Origin: Phycisphaeraceae bacterium
Lineage (GTDB): Bacteria; Planctomycetota; Phycisphaerae; Phycisphaerales; Phycisphaeraceae
Direction: 5' to 3'
Assembly: GCA_029260695.1 (NCBI GenBank)
Contig: JAJDCT010000206.1
Span: forward strand, 1-11,452
DNA length: 11,452 nt
A program made the position numbers and the translations under genes. Below, one piece after another: positions 1 to 6,686 of the stretch (the first letter of the stretch is position 1; each line of letters begins with the position of its first letter). The notes under the pieces were generated by a model. It was not told the origin of the DNA. It saw only the letters and a list, made by a program, of their open reading frames with translations, and did no database searches.

Positions 1-1
1 G

Positions 2-88
2 CCTCCGTCTATCGCTATCCCCGAGCCCACATCTATCATGGCTTCCGGGCTCGTCGGTGTTGTGTTGCTGATGCGTAGGAGGAACTGA
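2..88 (+). CDS. C-terminal end of a PEP-CTERM-anchored exported protein (5' truncated by window edge)
   Basis: An open frame enters from the left edge and ends at TGA 86-88. Its last 28 residues include IPEPTS, then a short hydrophobic stretch (MASGLVGVVLLM) and the basic end RRRN. This Pro-Glu-Pro, transmembrane, Arg-rich order is the PEP-CTERM signal recognised by exosortases, which move such proteins to the outer surface or extracellular matrix. Nothing of the catalytic or binding part is in the window, so its function is unknown. It lies 33 bases before another PEP-CTERM gene on the same strand, so the two may be co-transcribed. Seen: the tripartite tail and the stop codon. Inferred: surface sorting. 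Confidence 0.75.
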   Translation, partial: PPSIAIPEPTSIMASGLVGVVLLMRRRN

Positions 89-121
89 CCCGGTGCGGTA
101 TCCAACCCCGGTTGTTACGTT

Positions 122-1837
122 ATGAGTTATCCCTCATGTAGCACCACGTTTTCCCCCCGGTGGCTGGCGACCGTCTGCCTGGCGGGGATGTGTTTGGCCT
201 GGGCGGGCACCGACGCTGTGGCGCTGACCAGCGCCGAGCACGACGCGGCGATCGCGGGCGTTGACGCATTTCTTGACAGGCAGATGGACCGATTTGTTCC
301 GGTCCCCAACGACTACCCGGCCAAGTTCTCTGACGCGCAGCTGATCCAGACCTACGACGTACCCGTATCCGATCCTAGCTTCGGGCCGCTGTTCCACCGC
401 GCAGATATCTACGACACGGCCTTGGCGGCGATCTACTACACCCGCCGTGGCGACCTGGACCGCGCACGAAAACTGCTCGACGGGATCCGCTTTGTGCAGG
501 ACAACGACCCGTTCAAGGATCCGAATAACGCCGCGATCGGCGACGGACGGCTGCGCACCTCGTACTGGGCAAACGACCTGCTCGCACCCGACCGCGTGTC
601 ACCGTCGATCGATACGTCCGATGCCGCGGTCGGCAATACCGCCTGGGCCGGGATCGCTCTGACCCACTACTACAAAGCAACCGGCGAGCAACCTTATCTC
701 GACGCCGCCAAGCGCGCCGCCGACTGGATCATCGACCATACCCAGCAGAGCAACGCTGACGGATTCGGAGGCTACTCCCTGGGGTTGGACGCAGCTACTA
801 ACCCGATCGCCGGCACGACCCAGGCACGCAGCACGGAAAACAACATCGATGCCTACGTCCTGGCAATGAACCTTGCGGCGTTGGATGCCGGTGACCCCAA
901 GTGGTCCGCCATGGCCCAGCATGCGCAACAGTTCGTGCAGGTGACCTTCAACAATCAGCCCGGTCAGGAAAAGTATTGGACCGGCACACAGCCCGGGCCC
1001 GGGGGGCAAACGGAGCTTGCGTTCTTCCCGGTCCCGACCGACACCCAGACCTGGACCGCCTTGGCTGGGATCGACACGGCCACCCGGCTCGACCAGACCA
1101 TACGCTGGGTTTCCGACTCACCCGCCAACGATCCGGCCGGCCTGAAGGTCAGCGATGACATCGGCGATGGCCGAGTTTTCGACGGGCTACGGTTTAGTTC
1201 AGGCGGGCAGCACCTGCAGGTCGAAGTCACCGGCGGCTACGCGCTGGCGCTCTGGGCCGGGCAGCAGGCGGGCTGGCTGACCGAAGGCGCAGGCGATCCT
1301 GTGGGCCGATGGTCCAACGAATTACAAAGCCTGCTCGACAACCTCGACGCGATCCGCACCACAGCCGACGGCAGCGACCCCGCGGGCGTCGGACTTGTAG
1401 CAACACCCTTGGCGGCGGGTGCCCCCTCCGGGTTCAGCTCCTCCACATACCCGAACCTGCGCCACGTCGCCAGCAGTGTGTGGACAGGTCTGGCGCTGCT
1501 CGCGTCACACCCCGACGCACTGCGGCGCGATCCGTTGGCGAACCCGCTGGCGGCGCTGACCCCGAGATTAACCGGCGACCTCAACGGCGACGGTTTCGTC
1601 GGCATCGAAGACCTGAACATCATCTTGGGAAACTGGAACCAGAACGTCACACCCGGCGACCCTCTGGCTGGCGACCCCACCGGTGACGGGTTCGTTGGCA
1701 TCGAAGACCTCAACGCCGTGCTCGGCGAGTGGAACGCAGGCACCCCGCCGAAGATTGAGTTGCCACCAAACTTACCCGAGCCCGCGACCTCAACACTGTT
1801 TTGCTTGGGTCTGTTTGCCCTGGGCCGACGCCGATAG
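122..1837 (+). CDS. Secreted six-hairpin (alpha/alpha toroid) glycosidase-like protein with dockerin-like repeats and PEP-CTERM tail
   Basis: A 571-residue exported protein. Residues 1-34 form a signal peptide (hydrophobic LATVCLAGMCLAWAG, probable cleavage after DAVA). Residues of about 35-465 are rich in paired helices (AGIALTHYYKATGEQ, YLDAAKRAADWI, STENNIDAYVLAMNLAAL, DTQTWTALAG), the style of six-hairpin glycosidase-like folds, so a role on polysaccharide is likely but no catalytic pair can be named. Residues 484-540 hold two Asp-rich dockerin/EF-hand-like loops. The tail from residue 552 is PEP, hydrophobic LFCLGLFALG, then RRR: a PEP-CTERM signal for exosortase sorting. No clear Shine-Dalgarno precedes the ATG, but the signal peptide begins properly there. 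The neighbouring sugar importer fits a role in releasing oligosaccharides. The fold call is moderate; export and sorting are firm. Confidence 0.7.
   Translation: MSYPSCSTTFSPRWLATVCLAGMCLAWAGTDAVALTSAEHDAAIAGVDAFLDRQMDRFVPVPNDYPAKFSDAQLIQTYDVPVSDPSFGPLFHRADIYDTALAAIYYTRRGDLDRARKLLDGIRFVQDNDPFKDPNNAAIGDGRLRTSYWANDLLAPDRVSPSIDTSDAAVGNTAWAGIALTHYYKATGEQPYLDAAKRAADWIIDHTQQSNADGFGGYSLGLDAATNPIAGTTQARSTENNIDAYVLAMNLAALDAGDPKWSAMAQHAQQFVQVTFNNQPGQEKYWTGTQPGPGGQTELAFFPVPTDTQTWTALAGIDTATRLDQTIRWVSDSPANDPAGLKVSDDIGDGRVFDGLRFSSGGQHLQVEVTGGYALALWAGQQAGWLTEGAGDPVGRWSNELQSLLDNLDAIRTTADGSDPAGVGLVATPLAAGAPSGFSSSTYPNLRHVASSVWTGLALLASHPDALRRDPLANPLAALTPRLTGDLNGDGFVGIEDLNIILGNWNQNVTPGDPLAGDPTGDGFVGIEDLNAVLGEWNAGTPPKIELPPNLPEPATSTLFCLGLFALGRRR
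1571..1741 (+). repeat. Paired dockerin-like calcium-loop repeats within the secreted protein
   Basis: Two copies of the motif GDGFVGIEDLN lie 96 bases (32 residues) apart, at residues 489-499 and 521-531. The first is preceded by D486-L-N488 and the second by D518-P-T520, giving the Asp/Asn spacing of calcium-binding loops, and each is followed by a helix ending in W-N (LGNWN, LGEWN). This is the type I dockerin pattern seen in many exported planctomycete-group proteins that carry PEP-CTERM tails. In cellulosomes dockerins bind cohesins; no cohesin gene is visible here, so the partner is unknown. The two copies are highly similar at DNA level, consistent with duplication. Confidence 0.7.
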
Positions 1838-2208
1838 AGTCCGCATCAACTCCCCGGGATAGCCAACCGCTGGCCGGAATACTTATTCAAGTCATCCACC
1901 GTTTGTGCAGGATGTGCTGGGGCAACTTGGACCCGTGTGATTCACAGTCGATGGGGTAGAGGGTGCCCATGGGAACACAGATTGCTTTGCATTAAAATTT
2001 GCATTCCAATGAACCTAGTGCCAACTACTCGAAATCGACATGAGTATATCTAAGTAGTGTATGTAAACATATTTATATATAAATCACGCCGCCCATGAGA
2101 TTTTCGGCGGCTCGATTCATCCAGATTATTTGCGTGAAAATTGCATTATCTATCTTGACTCGTCAGGCGGATTAATCTCTAATGATGCGTCCATTGTCGA
2201 GGGCAAAC
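1838..2208. other. AT-rich intergenic region upstream of the LacI-family gene
   Basis: I see no gene here. From about 1980 to 2160 the base composition becomes much more AT-rich than the flanking genes. The stretch has direct repeats of TTTGCATT at 1986-1993 and 1998-2005, with a third TTGCATT at 2141-2147, and a small palindrome TATGT-AA-ACATA at 2060-2071. A 6-bp hairpin (2088-2093 with 2106-2111) is too weak and lacks a T run, so it is not called a terminator. The region probably carries the repressor's promoter and possibly an autoregulatory operator, but I could not pick a convincing -35/-10 pair. Confidence 0.4.
2199..2203 (+). promoter_or_regulatory. Ribosome binding site deciding the LacI-family start
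   Basis: GAGGG sits five bases before the ATG at 2209. The in-frame upstream ATGs at 2182 and 2185 have no comparable site at good spacing. This supports 2209 as the start, which also gives the usual short N-terminus before the LacI helix-turn-helix. Confidence 0.55.
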
Positions 2209-3270
2209 ATGTCGGTGAATCAGCAAACCATCGCCGAGAAACTGGACCTGTCTGTCTCGACGGTTTCGCGTGCGCTGCGCAACGACCGCGCCATCCCAGC
2301 TACGACCCGGGCGCGTGTGATCCGCGCCGCCAGTGATCTGGGTTACCGCCGTCGGCCCGATGGCGGGTCGACTTCGCAGCGTTCGGCGCAGGCCCCAAGT
2401 AAGACAGTGATCGGCGTGTTTGCCCCCGTGGTGGGGGGGTTGAACTGGTCCGCTGCGGGCACGCACGAGGCCGGGCATTTCATGCTCACGGGGATCAGCG
2501 CCGCCACCGCGGCGCGGGGCGTCTACATGCTCTTCCACGGTGTGCGCAACGACGATCTAGCCAACCTGCTCTTGCCTGACAATCCAGATTCGGCCCTAAG
2601 AAACGAATCCCTCGCCGGTGCCGTGCTACTCTACAGCCACCCACACCCGGTAGCTGAACGGCTGTTTGAACTGATGCCCTGCGTCACTATCGTCGACCGA
2701 TATAGCGGGCTGAAGATGGATTGCGTCGGGGAAGACGCCGACTCGGGCATCGACGCGATGGTGCAGCACCTGTGTGATTTGGGTCACAAGCGCATCGGGT
2801 TTGTACACGGCGATTCCCTCGGCGAGTGGGTCGTGGACCGCTTCGCCTGCTACGTCAAGTCGCTGACACGTCGGGGCATCCCGGTAGACCCTTCGATTGT
2901 GCTGGGCGTGTACGGTGAGCGTGTCGCGATCAAGCAGCGCGCCGATTGGTTGCTCGACCAGACCAAGCGAGGCGCGACGGCGTGGATGTGTTCTAACGAC
3001 CTGACCGGTTACGAGGTCTGTCGGGCCTTGAAAGCCAAGGGTTTAAGCATCCCCGGTGACGTGTCGGTCACCGGGTTCGACGGGGTGGAGCCGGTCGGCG
3101 GTATGCCGCCTTTGACGACCGTCAGCGCACCGCTGGTAGAGTTGGGCGAGGAGGCGGTCGATCGTTTGTTGTTCCGGATCGCCAACCCGACGGATTCGAT
3201 CCGTAACATCCAGTTGGCTTGCCGGATGACGGTCGGTCAGACTACTGCGGAAGTGCGCGTGCCCGCCTGA
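2209..3270 (+). CDS. LacI-family transcriptional regulator
   Basis: A 353-residue DNA-binding regulator. The N-terminus holds the LacI helix-turn-helix (QQTIAEKLDLSVSTVSRALR, about residues 5-24), followed by the hinge-helix stretch with RARVIRAASDLGYRRRP. The rest is a periplasmic-binding-protein-like sensor domain: a hydrophobic strand opening with VIGVFAP, GHKRIGFVHGDS in the middle, and the typical GDVSVTGFDGVEP with a following PPLTTVSAP near the end. Such proteins bind a sugar or sugar derivative and release or tighten on palindromic operators. It lies 182 bases upstream of a sugar ABC importer on the same strand, so local control of that operon is the natural inference; the effector is unknown. 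A longer form starting at 2182 (nine extra residues) is possible but lacks a ribosome binding site. Confidence 0.9.
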   Translation: MSVNQQTIAEKLDLSVSTVSRALRNDRAIPATTRARVIRAASDLGYRRRPDGGSTSQRSAQAPSKTVIGVFAPVVGGLNWSAAGTHEAGHFMLTGISAATAARGVYMLFHGVRNDDLANLLLPDNPDSALRNESLAGAVLLYSHPHPVAERLFELMPCVTIVDRYSGLKMDCVGEDADSGIDAMVQHLCDLGHKRIGFVHGDSLGEWVVDRFACYVKSLTRRGIPVDPSIVLGVYGERVAIKQRADWLLDQTKRGATAWMCSNDLTGYEVCRALKAKGLSIPGDVSVTGFDGVEPVGGMPPLTTVSAPLVELGEEAVDRLLFRIANPTDSIRNIQLACRMTVGQTTAEVRVPA

Positions 3271-3305
3271 CCGCATGACGTAGACTTGAGAATCTTGCCG
3301 AAGGC

Positions 3306-3336
3306 TTGACAGACAAAATGGAATGCGTGTGACTAT
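3306..3336 (+). promoter_or_regulatory. Possible sigma70-type promoter of the ABC importer operon
   Basis: A perfect TTGACA hexamer lies at 3306-3311. The best -10 candidate is GACTAT at 3331-3336, with a 19-base spacer and only three matches to TATAAT. The -35 is good but the -10 is poor. The position between the repressor stop and the importer start is sensible, and the -10 overlaps the first CTATGAAA repeat. Confidence 0.25.
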
Positions 3337-3465
3337 GAAACCCACCATCACCCGCCTGACACGCCCAGCCACGCGAACACTTTTCATAGGATCCGTATTG
3401 ACCTTGTATCCCAACAACCTTGACCTTAATCCACCTAACCCACAGAGCAGATATGGCTATGAAAA
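3333..3465. repeat. Three CTATGAAA repeats, two direct and one inverted, around the importer start
   Basis: CTATGAAA occurs at 3333-3340, its exact reverse complement at 3382-3389, and CTATGAAAA again at 3457-3465, matching the 9-base reverse complement at 3381-3389. The last copy overlaps the start of the solute-binding protein gene. Sites of this kind near a LacI-regulated operon could be operators or a leader stem. The copies are real; their function is inferred. Confidence 0.35.
3398..3427 (+). repeat. Direct repeat TTGACCTT, 22 bases apart
   Basis: TTGACCTT occurs at 3398-3405 and 3420-3427, 22 bases start to start, about two helical turns. It lies just upstream of the solute-binding protein gene. 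It may be a regulator-binding pair, or chance similarity to -35 elements; no matching -10 follows either copy. Confidence 0.25.
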
Positions 3466-4859
3466 GATCAATCCTGGGATCCGGCTATCTGTCGCCGGGT
3501 AGCGCGATCGTCATGCTGATCGCTGCGGTGTCTACCGTGGTGGTCCTGGTCTGGCCGATCGAAAAGCGGCAGGGCCTGGAGTTCTGGACGTTCTCCAAGA
3601 CCCACTCCCAGATGTACGCTGAGCAGCTTAAGACCTGGAATGCCCAGGCCGACGCTGAGGGCGCGCACCCGCGGGTCAACCTGTTCGTGATCGACATGAC
3701 AGCGCTGGTCCGCCGGACGCTTTCATCGTTCTGGGCAGACACACCCGTAGCGGACATGATTGAGGTCGAGGGCAACACGATCGGGCGGTACGTCGCCGGG
3801 CCGCTGGAAGATGTTGGGTTTGTCGACCTGACAGATCTATTGCAAGAGGAAGGTATATACGACCTGGTCAACCCACCGTCGTTCAGCCTTTGGACCAGCC
3901 GGGGCCGCGTGTTCGGGCTGCCGCACGACGTCCACCCCGTGATGCTGTGCTACCGGGCGGATATCGTCGAGGAGGCGGGCATCGACGTGAGCGAGATCGA
4001 GACGTGGGATGACTTCGCCCGCGTGCTCGCGCCGCTGATTAAGGACCTCGACGGGGACGGCCGACCCGACCGGTACCTACTGAATACCTGGTACACCAAC
4101 ACCGAATGGATCGAGCCGCTGATGCTTCAGGCTGGGGGCGGGACGTTCGACGAATCTGGTGAGTTGATCGTGGCGTCTAAAGCAAACGCTCTGGTGATCT
4201 CGACGATCATCCACTGGTGCTTCGGTGAGGGACGTATCGCGATCGACGCCCCGGAGTTCAGCCCGGCTGCAAACCACCTGAAGATCGAGGGTCGGGTGGT
4301 CGCGTCGCTGATGCCGGACTGGCTCGCGTCGACCTGGAAGAACGACATGCCTCAGCTCAGCGGCAAGCTGAAGCTCATGCCTCTGCCTGCGTGGGAACCC
4401 GGCGGGCGGCGCACATCCGTTTACGGCGGGACCATGATCGCGATCCCCAAGTCCACCAAGAACTTCGACGAGGCCTGGGCGTTCGTCAAGCACCTGTACC
4501 TGTCGGAGGAGCTCGCGGAGGAGTTGTACCGGACGACCAACATCATCACACCGGTGCGACGTTATTGGGATTCGGATTACTTCAACGAGCCGGACCCCTA
4601 CTTCCAGGGGCAGGCCCCCGGGGCGATGTATATCGCTCTGGCACCGGACGTGCCGCCGCGGACCTCCTCACCGTTCCGCCCGTTGGCGATGACCCGCATA
4701 GGTGAGGCGATTAACGATCTACGCAAGTACGCACAGGCAAACGATATCTACGAGGTTGACGGGTTGATGCCCGAGGCCCTGAGGTTGCTTGAAGAAGCTG
4801 AGCGGCGAGTCCGCGCGGAGATGAGCAGGAACGTCTTCCTGACGGAGGTGACGCCATGA
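3453..4859 (+). CDS. ABC sugar importer solute-binding protein (family 1, MalE-like), N-terminally anchored
   Basis: A 468-residue extracytoplasmic binding protein that would capture a sugar and deliver it to the two permeases downstream. The N-terminus has a basic start (MAMKRS) and a hydrophobic helix at about residues 17-34, with neither a lipobox cysteine nor a clear AxA cleavage site, so it may stay tethered by this helix. The mature part opens with LEFWTFSKTHSQMY, typical of family 1 binding proteins, and later shows YGGTMIAIPKSTKNFDEAWAF, also characteristic. Residues 198-206 (DLDGDGRPD) look like a calcium loop. The start at 3453 (or 3459) is preferred over an upstream in-frame TTG at 3420, which would add a hydrophilic leader. 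Its stop overlaps the next gene (ATGA), showing tight coupling. The substrate is unknown; a di- or oligosaccharide is likely. Confidence 0.85.
   Translation: MAMKRSILGSGYLSPGSAIVMLIAAVSTVVVLVWPIEKRQGLEFWTFSKTHSQMYAEQLKTWNAQADAEGAHPRVNLFVIDMTALVRRTLSSFWADTPVADMIEVEGNTIGRYVAGPLEDVGFVDLTDLLQEEGIYDLVNPPSFSLWTSRGRVFGLPHDVHPVMLCYRADIVEEAGIDVSEIETWDDFARVLAPLIKDLDGDGRPDRYLLNTWYTNTEWIEPLMLQAGGGTFDESGELIVASKANALVISTIIHWCFGEGRIAIDAPEFSPAANHLKIEGRVVASLMPDWLASTWKNDMPQLSGKLKLMPLPAWEPGGRRTSVYGGTMIAIPKSTKNFDEAWAFVKHLYLSEELAEELYRTTNIITPVRRYWDSDYFNEPDPYFQGQAPGAMYIALAPDVPPRTSSPFRPLAMTRIGEAINDLRKYAQANDIYEVDGLMPEALRLLEEAERRVRAEMSRNVFLTEVTP
4844..4850 (+). promoter_or_regulatory. Strong ribosome binding site of the MalF-type permease
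   Basis: GGAGGTG lies five bases before ATG 4856, inside the end of the binding-protein gene. The second permease gene has an almost identical copy before its start. Confidence 0.75.
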
Positions 4860-5737
4860 GTCGAGGCACCCGTACTCCATGGTGGGCTCCGTACCTGTTC
4901 ATCGCACCGTTCGCGGTCGCCTTCTGTGTGTTCACGGCCTACCCCCTGTTCGAGTCGATCGTCATGGCCTTCCTCCAGACCAGCGGGCCCAAACGTTCAG
5001 AATATGTCGGGCTGAGTAACTTCTCCTGGATGTGGGAGGACCCCGACTTCCACAAGGCGGTGCGCAACACCGTGATCTTTGCGTGCGGTTCGATCTTTAT
5101 CCAGTTGCCATGCTCGCTGGGTTTGGCGCTGCTGCTGAATCGGCCTGACATCAAAGGCCGGGCGTTCTGGCGGATGATCTTCTTCGCTCCGTCGCTGGTC
5201 GGGTTGGCGTTTGTCGCGATCCTTGCAGGGCTGGTGTTTGAGAAGAACACCGGTCTATTGAACGTGGCGCTGCACCAGGTGATCTGGTTCGACCCCGAGT
5301 TCCCCTGGCTGCAGGAGTATGTGATGCCCGCGCTGATAATCTCGGCGTTCTGGATGTACGTCGGGTTCAACATGGTCTACTTCCTCGCGGCGCTTCAGAA
5401 CGTCAACACGGACCTGCTCGAGGCGGCCCAGGTCGACGGTGCCGGGCCGCTGCATCGGTTCAGGCATGTGACGATCCCCGCCATCCGCCCTGTTGCCACA
5501 TTCGTCATCTTGCTTTCCTTGATTGGTAGTTTCCAGCTCTTCGAGTTGCCTTACCTGCTGCTGAATAACAGCGGCGGGCCTGACAACCAGGGGCTGACCA
5601 TCGTGATGTATCTGTATCAGAAAGGCTTTGACTGGGGCGACCTGGGCTACGCCAGCGCGGTCGGGTGGGTTCTGGCGCTGCTGCTGAGTGTGTTTGCCAT
5701 AATCCAGCGGATACTGTCCAAGACGGAGGTGGCCTGA
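4856..5737 (+). CDS. ABC sugar importer permease, MalF/UgpA-type
   Basis: A 293-residue inner-membrane protein with six hydrophobic segments (about residues 11-35, 70-95, 105-127, 153-180, 207-232 and 262-287). The cytoplasmic EAA loop is clear: E189-A-A, D194-G195 and the closing I207-P208. This is the surface that docks the ATPase subunit. The opening PYLFIAPFAVAF followed by YPLFESIVMAF is typical of the first permease of carbohydrate importers. Its ATG overlaps the binding-protein stop, and its TGA overlaps the ATG of the second permease, so the three form one translationally coupled unit. No nucleotide-binding subunit is encoded in the window, so energy must come from an ATPase encoded elsewhere, as is common for this family with shared MsmK/UgpC-like ATPases. 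Confidence 0.92.
   Translation: MSRGTRTPWWAPYLFIAPFAVAFCVFTAYPLFESIVMAFLQTSGPKRSEYVGLSNFSWMWEDPDFHKAVRNTVIFACGSIFIQLPCSLGLALLLNRPDIKGRAFWRMIFFAPSLVGLAFVAILAGLVFEKNTGLLNVALHQVIWFDPEFPWLQEYVMPALIISAFWMYVGFNMVYFLAALQNVNTDLLEAAQVDGAGPLHRFRHVTIPAIRPVATFVILLSLIGSFQLFELPYLLLNNSGGPDNQGLTIVMYLYQKGFDWGDLGYASAVGWVLALLLSVFAIIQRILSKTEVA
5725..5730 (+). promoter_or_regulatory. Ribosome binding site fixing the MalG-type permease start
   Basis: GGAGGT lies six bases before ATG 5737, in a context (GACGGAGGTG) nearly identical to that before the first permease. It rules against an upstream in-frame start at 5665, which would add 24 non-membrane residues read from inside the previous gene. Confidence 0.75.
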
Positions 5738-6576
5738 TGTTTCGTAAGCTCGCGGTTTATACGCCCCTGACCTTATTTGCGGCGATCACCCTGGTACCCT
5801 TCTTGTACCTGGCCTGCTCGTCGTTGAAGACCAACGATGTCTTTTTCTCCTCACCGTTTTTGCCGATCGACTCGGCGTGGTGGGACATCAACTGGTCCGG
5901 CCTGACGCTGGATAACTTCAAGCGGCTGTTCCAGGAGGCCGGCATCGGCCGGGCGATCGTCAACTCGTTCTTCTTTGCATCGACGATGGCGGTCCTGGGA
6001 ACCCTGGGCAGTGCGATGGGCGGTTACGCGCTGGCGAAGTTCAACTTCCTCGGCCGGGGGATGTTTACTAACATCGTCCTGACCGCGCTGATCATCCCGG
6101 GCGCTCTGTTGCTGGCGCCGGGGTACAAGGTGCTCTACACCCTGGGCCTGTTGGATAGCTACGCCGGTCTGATCCTCCCGGGCGTTGCACCTGCGTTCGG
6201 GGTGTTCCTGTTCCGCCAGGCGTTCGTCAGCGGCCTGCCGACTGAGATGATGGAGGCCGGGCGTATCGATGGCTGCGGTGAAGTCCGCATGTTCTTCCAA
6301 CTCGCGTTGCCGATGGTCCGTCCGATGGTGGGCGCGTTCCTGCTGATCACCTACCTGGGCACATGGAACAACTTCATCGGCCCGCAGATCGTCCTGCAGA
6401 CACCAGAAAAATACCCCCTGGCGGTCGCGGTCGCCCAACTCCGCGGGCCCTACGGCTCGGAATACGGCATGATCATGGCAGGCACCATCGTAGCCATCCT
6501 GCCCGTGCTCATCCTCTTCCTGATGCTCCAGAAAGACTTCATCGCCGGCCTCACCGCCGGGTCTGTCAAGGGATGA
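5737..6576 (+). CDS. ABC sugar importer permease, MalG/UgpE-type
   Basis: A 279-residue inner-membrane permease that pairs with the preceding one to form the transport channel. It begins MFRKLAVYTPLTLFAAITLVPFLYLACSS in two parts: a short basic start, then the first membrane helix, followed by the SLKTNDVF segment usual for MalG-type subunits. The EAA loop is at residues 173-192 (E-A-G-R-I-D-G ... L-P), preceded by GLPTEMM. The C-terminus FIAGLTAGSVKG is the standard ending of this family. The gene shares one base with its predecessor (TGATG). It is the last gene of the coupled set: a 110-base gap follows before the isomerase-like gene, with no convincing terminator in it, so read-through is possible. 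Confidence 0.93.
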   Translation: MFRKLAVYTPLTLFAAITLVPFLYLACSSLKTNDVFFSSPFLPIDSAWWDINWSGLTLDNFKRLFQEAGIGRAIVNSFFFASTMAVLGTLGSAMGGYALAKFNFLGRGMFTNIVLTALIIPGALLLAPGYKVLYTLGLLDSYAGLILPGVAPAFGVFLFRQAFVSGLPTEMMEAGRIDGCGEVRMFFQLALPMVRPMVGAFLLITYLGTWNNFIGPQIVLQTPEKYPLAVAVAQLRGPYGSEYGMIMAGTIVAILPVLILFLMLQKDFIAGLTAGSVKG

Positions 6577-6651
6577 CCCACCGCTGCACGTTCACCACCT
6601 GACTTCAGCGCGCCATCGTGACGGGGGCCCACCGTGTGTGACGCGGCGGCT

Positions 6652-6676
6652 ATTGAGTTTAATTGTTACACTCAAT
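6652..6676. promoter_or_regulatory. Inverted repeat just upstream of the isomerase-like gene
   Basis: ATTGAGT (6652-6658) and ACTCAAT (6670-6676) form perfect 7-base arms around an 11-base AT-rich centre. The repeat ends 10 bases before ATG 6687, where a normal Shine-Dalgarno is missing. It could be an operator for a dimeric regulator or an RNA hairpin near the start codon. There is no T run after it, so a terminator is unlikely. Confidence 0.4.
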
Positions 6677-6686
6677 TTGAATCACC

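Noticed and set aside
1936..1946. TGTGATTCACA, resembling half-sites of a CRP operator
   Set aside because: CRP sites need six bases between TGTGA and TCACA; here there is only one, and no promoter is adjacent.
2088..2111. Hairpin GCCGCC/GGCGGC as a possible terminator of the PEP-CTERM gene
   Set aside because: The stem is only six pairs, the loop is 12 bases, no T run follows, and it is about 250 bases after the stop codon.
3335..3502. Small open frame of 55 residues beginning MKPTITRL between the repressor and the importer
   Set aside because: There is no ribosome binding site, it overlaps the start of the binding-protein gene in another frame, and the residue composition looks random.
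5851..6438. Minus-strand open frame of 195 residues opposite the MalG-type permease
   Set aside because: It is very charged and Gln/Arg-rich without structure, and lies fully antisense to a convincing membrane protein.
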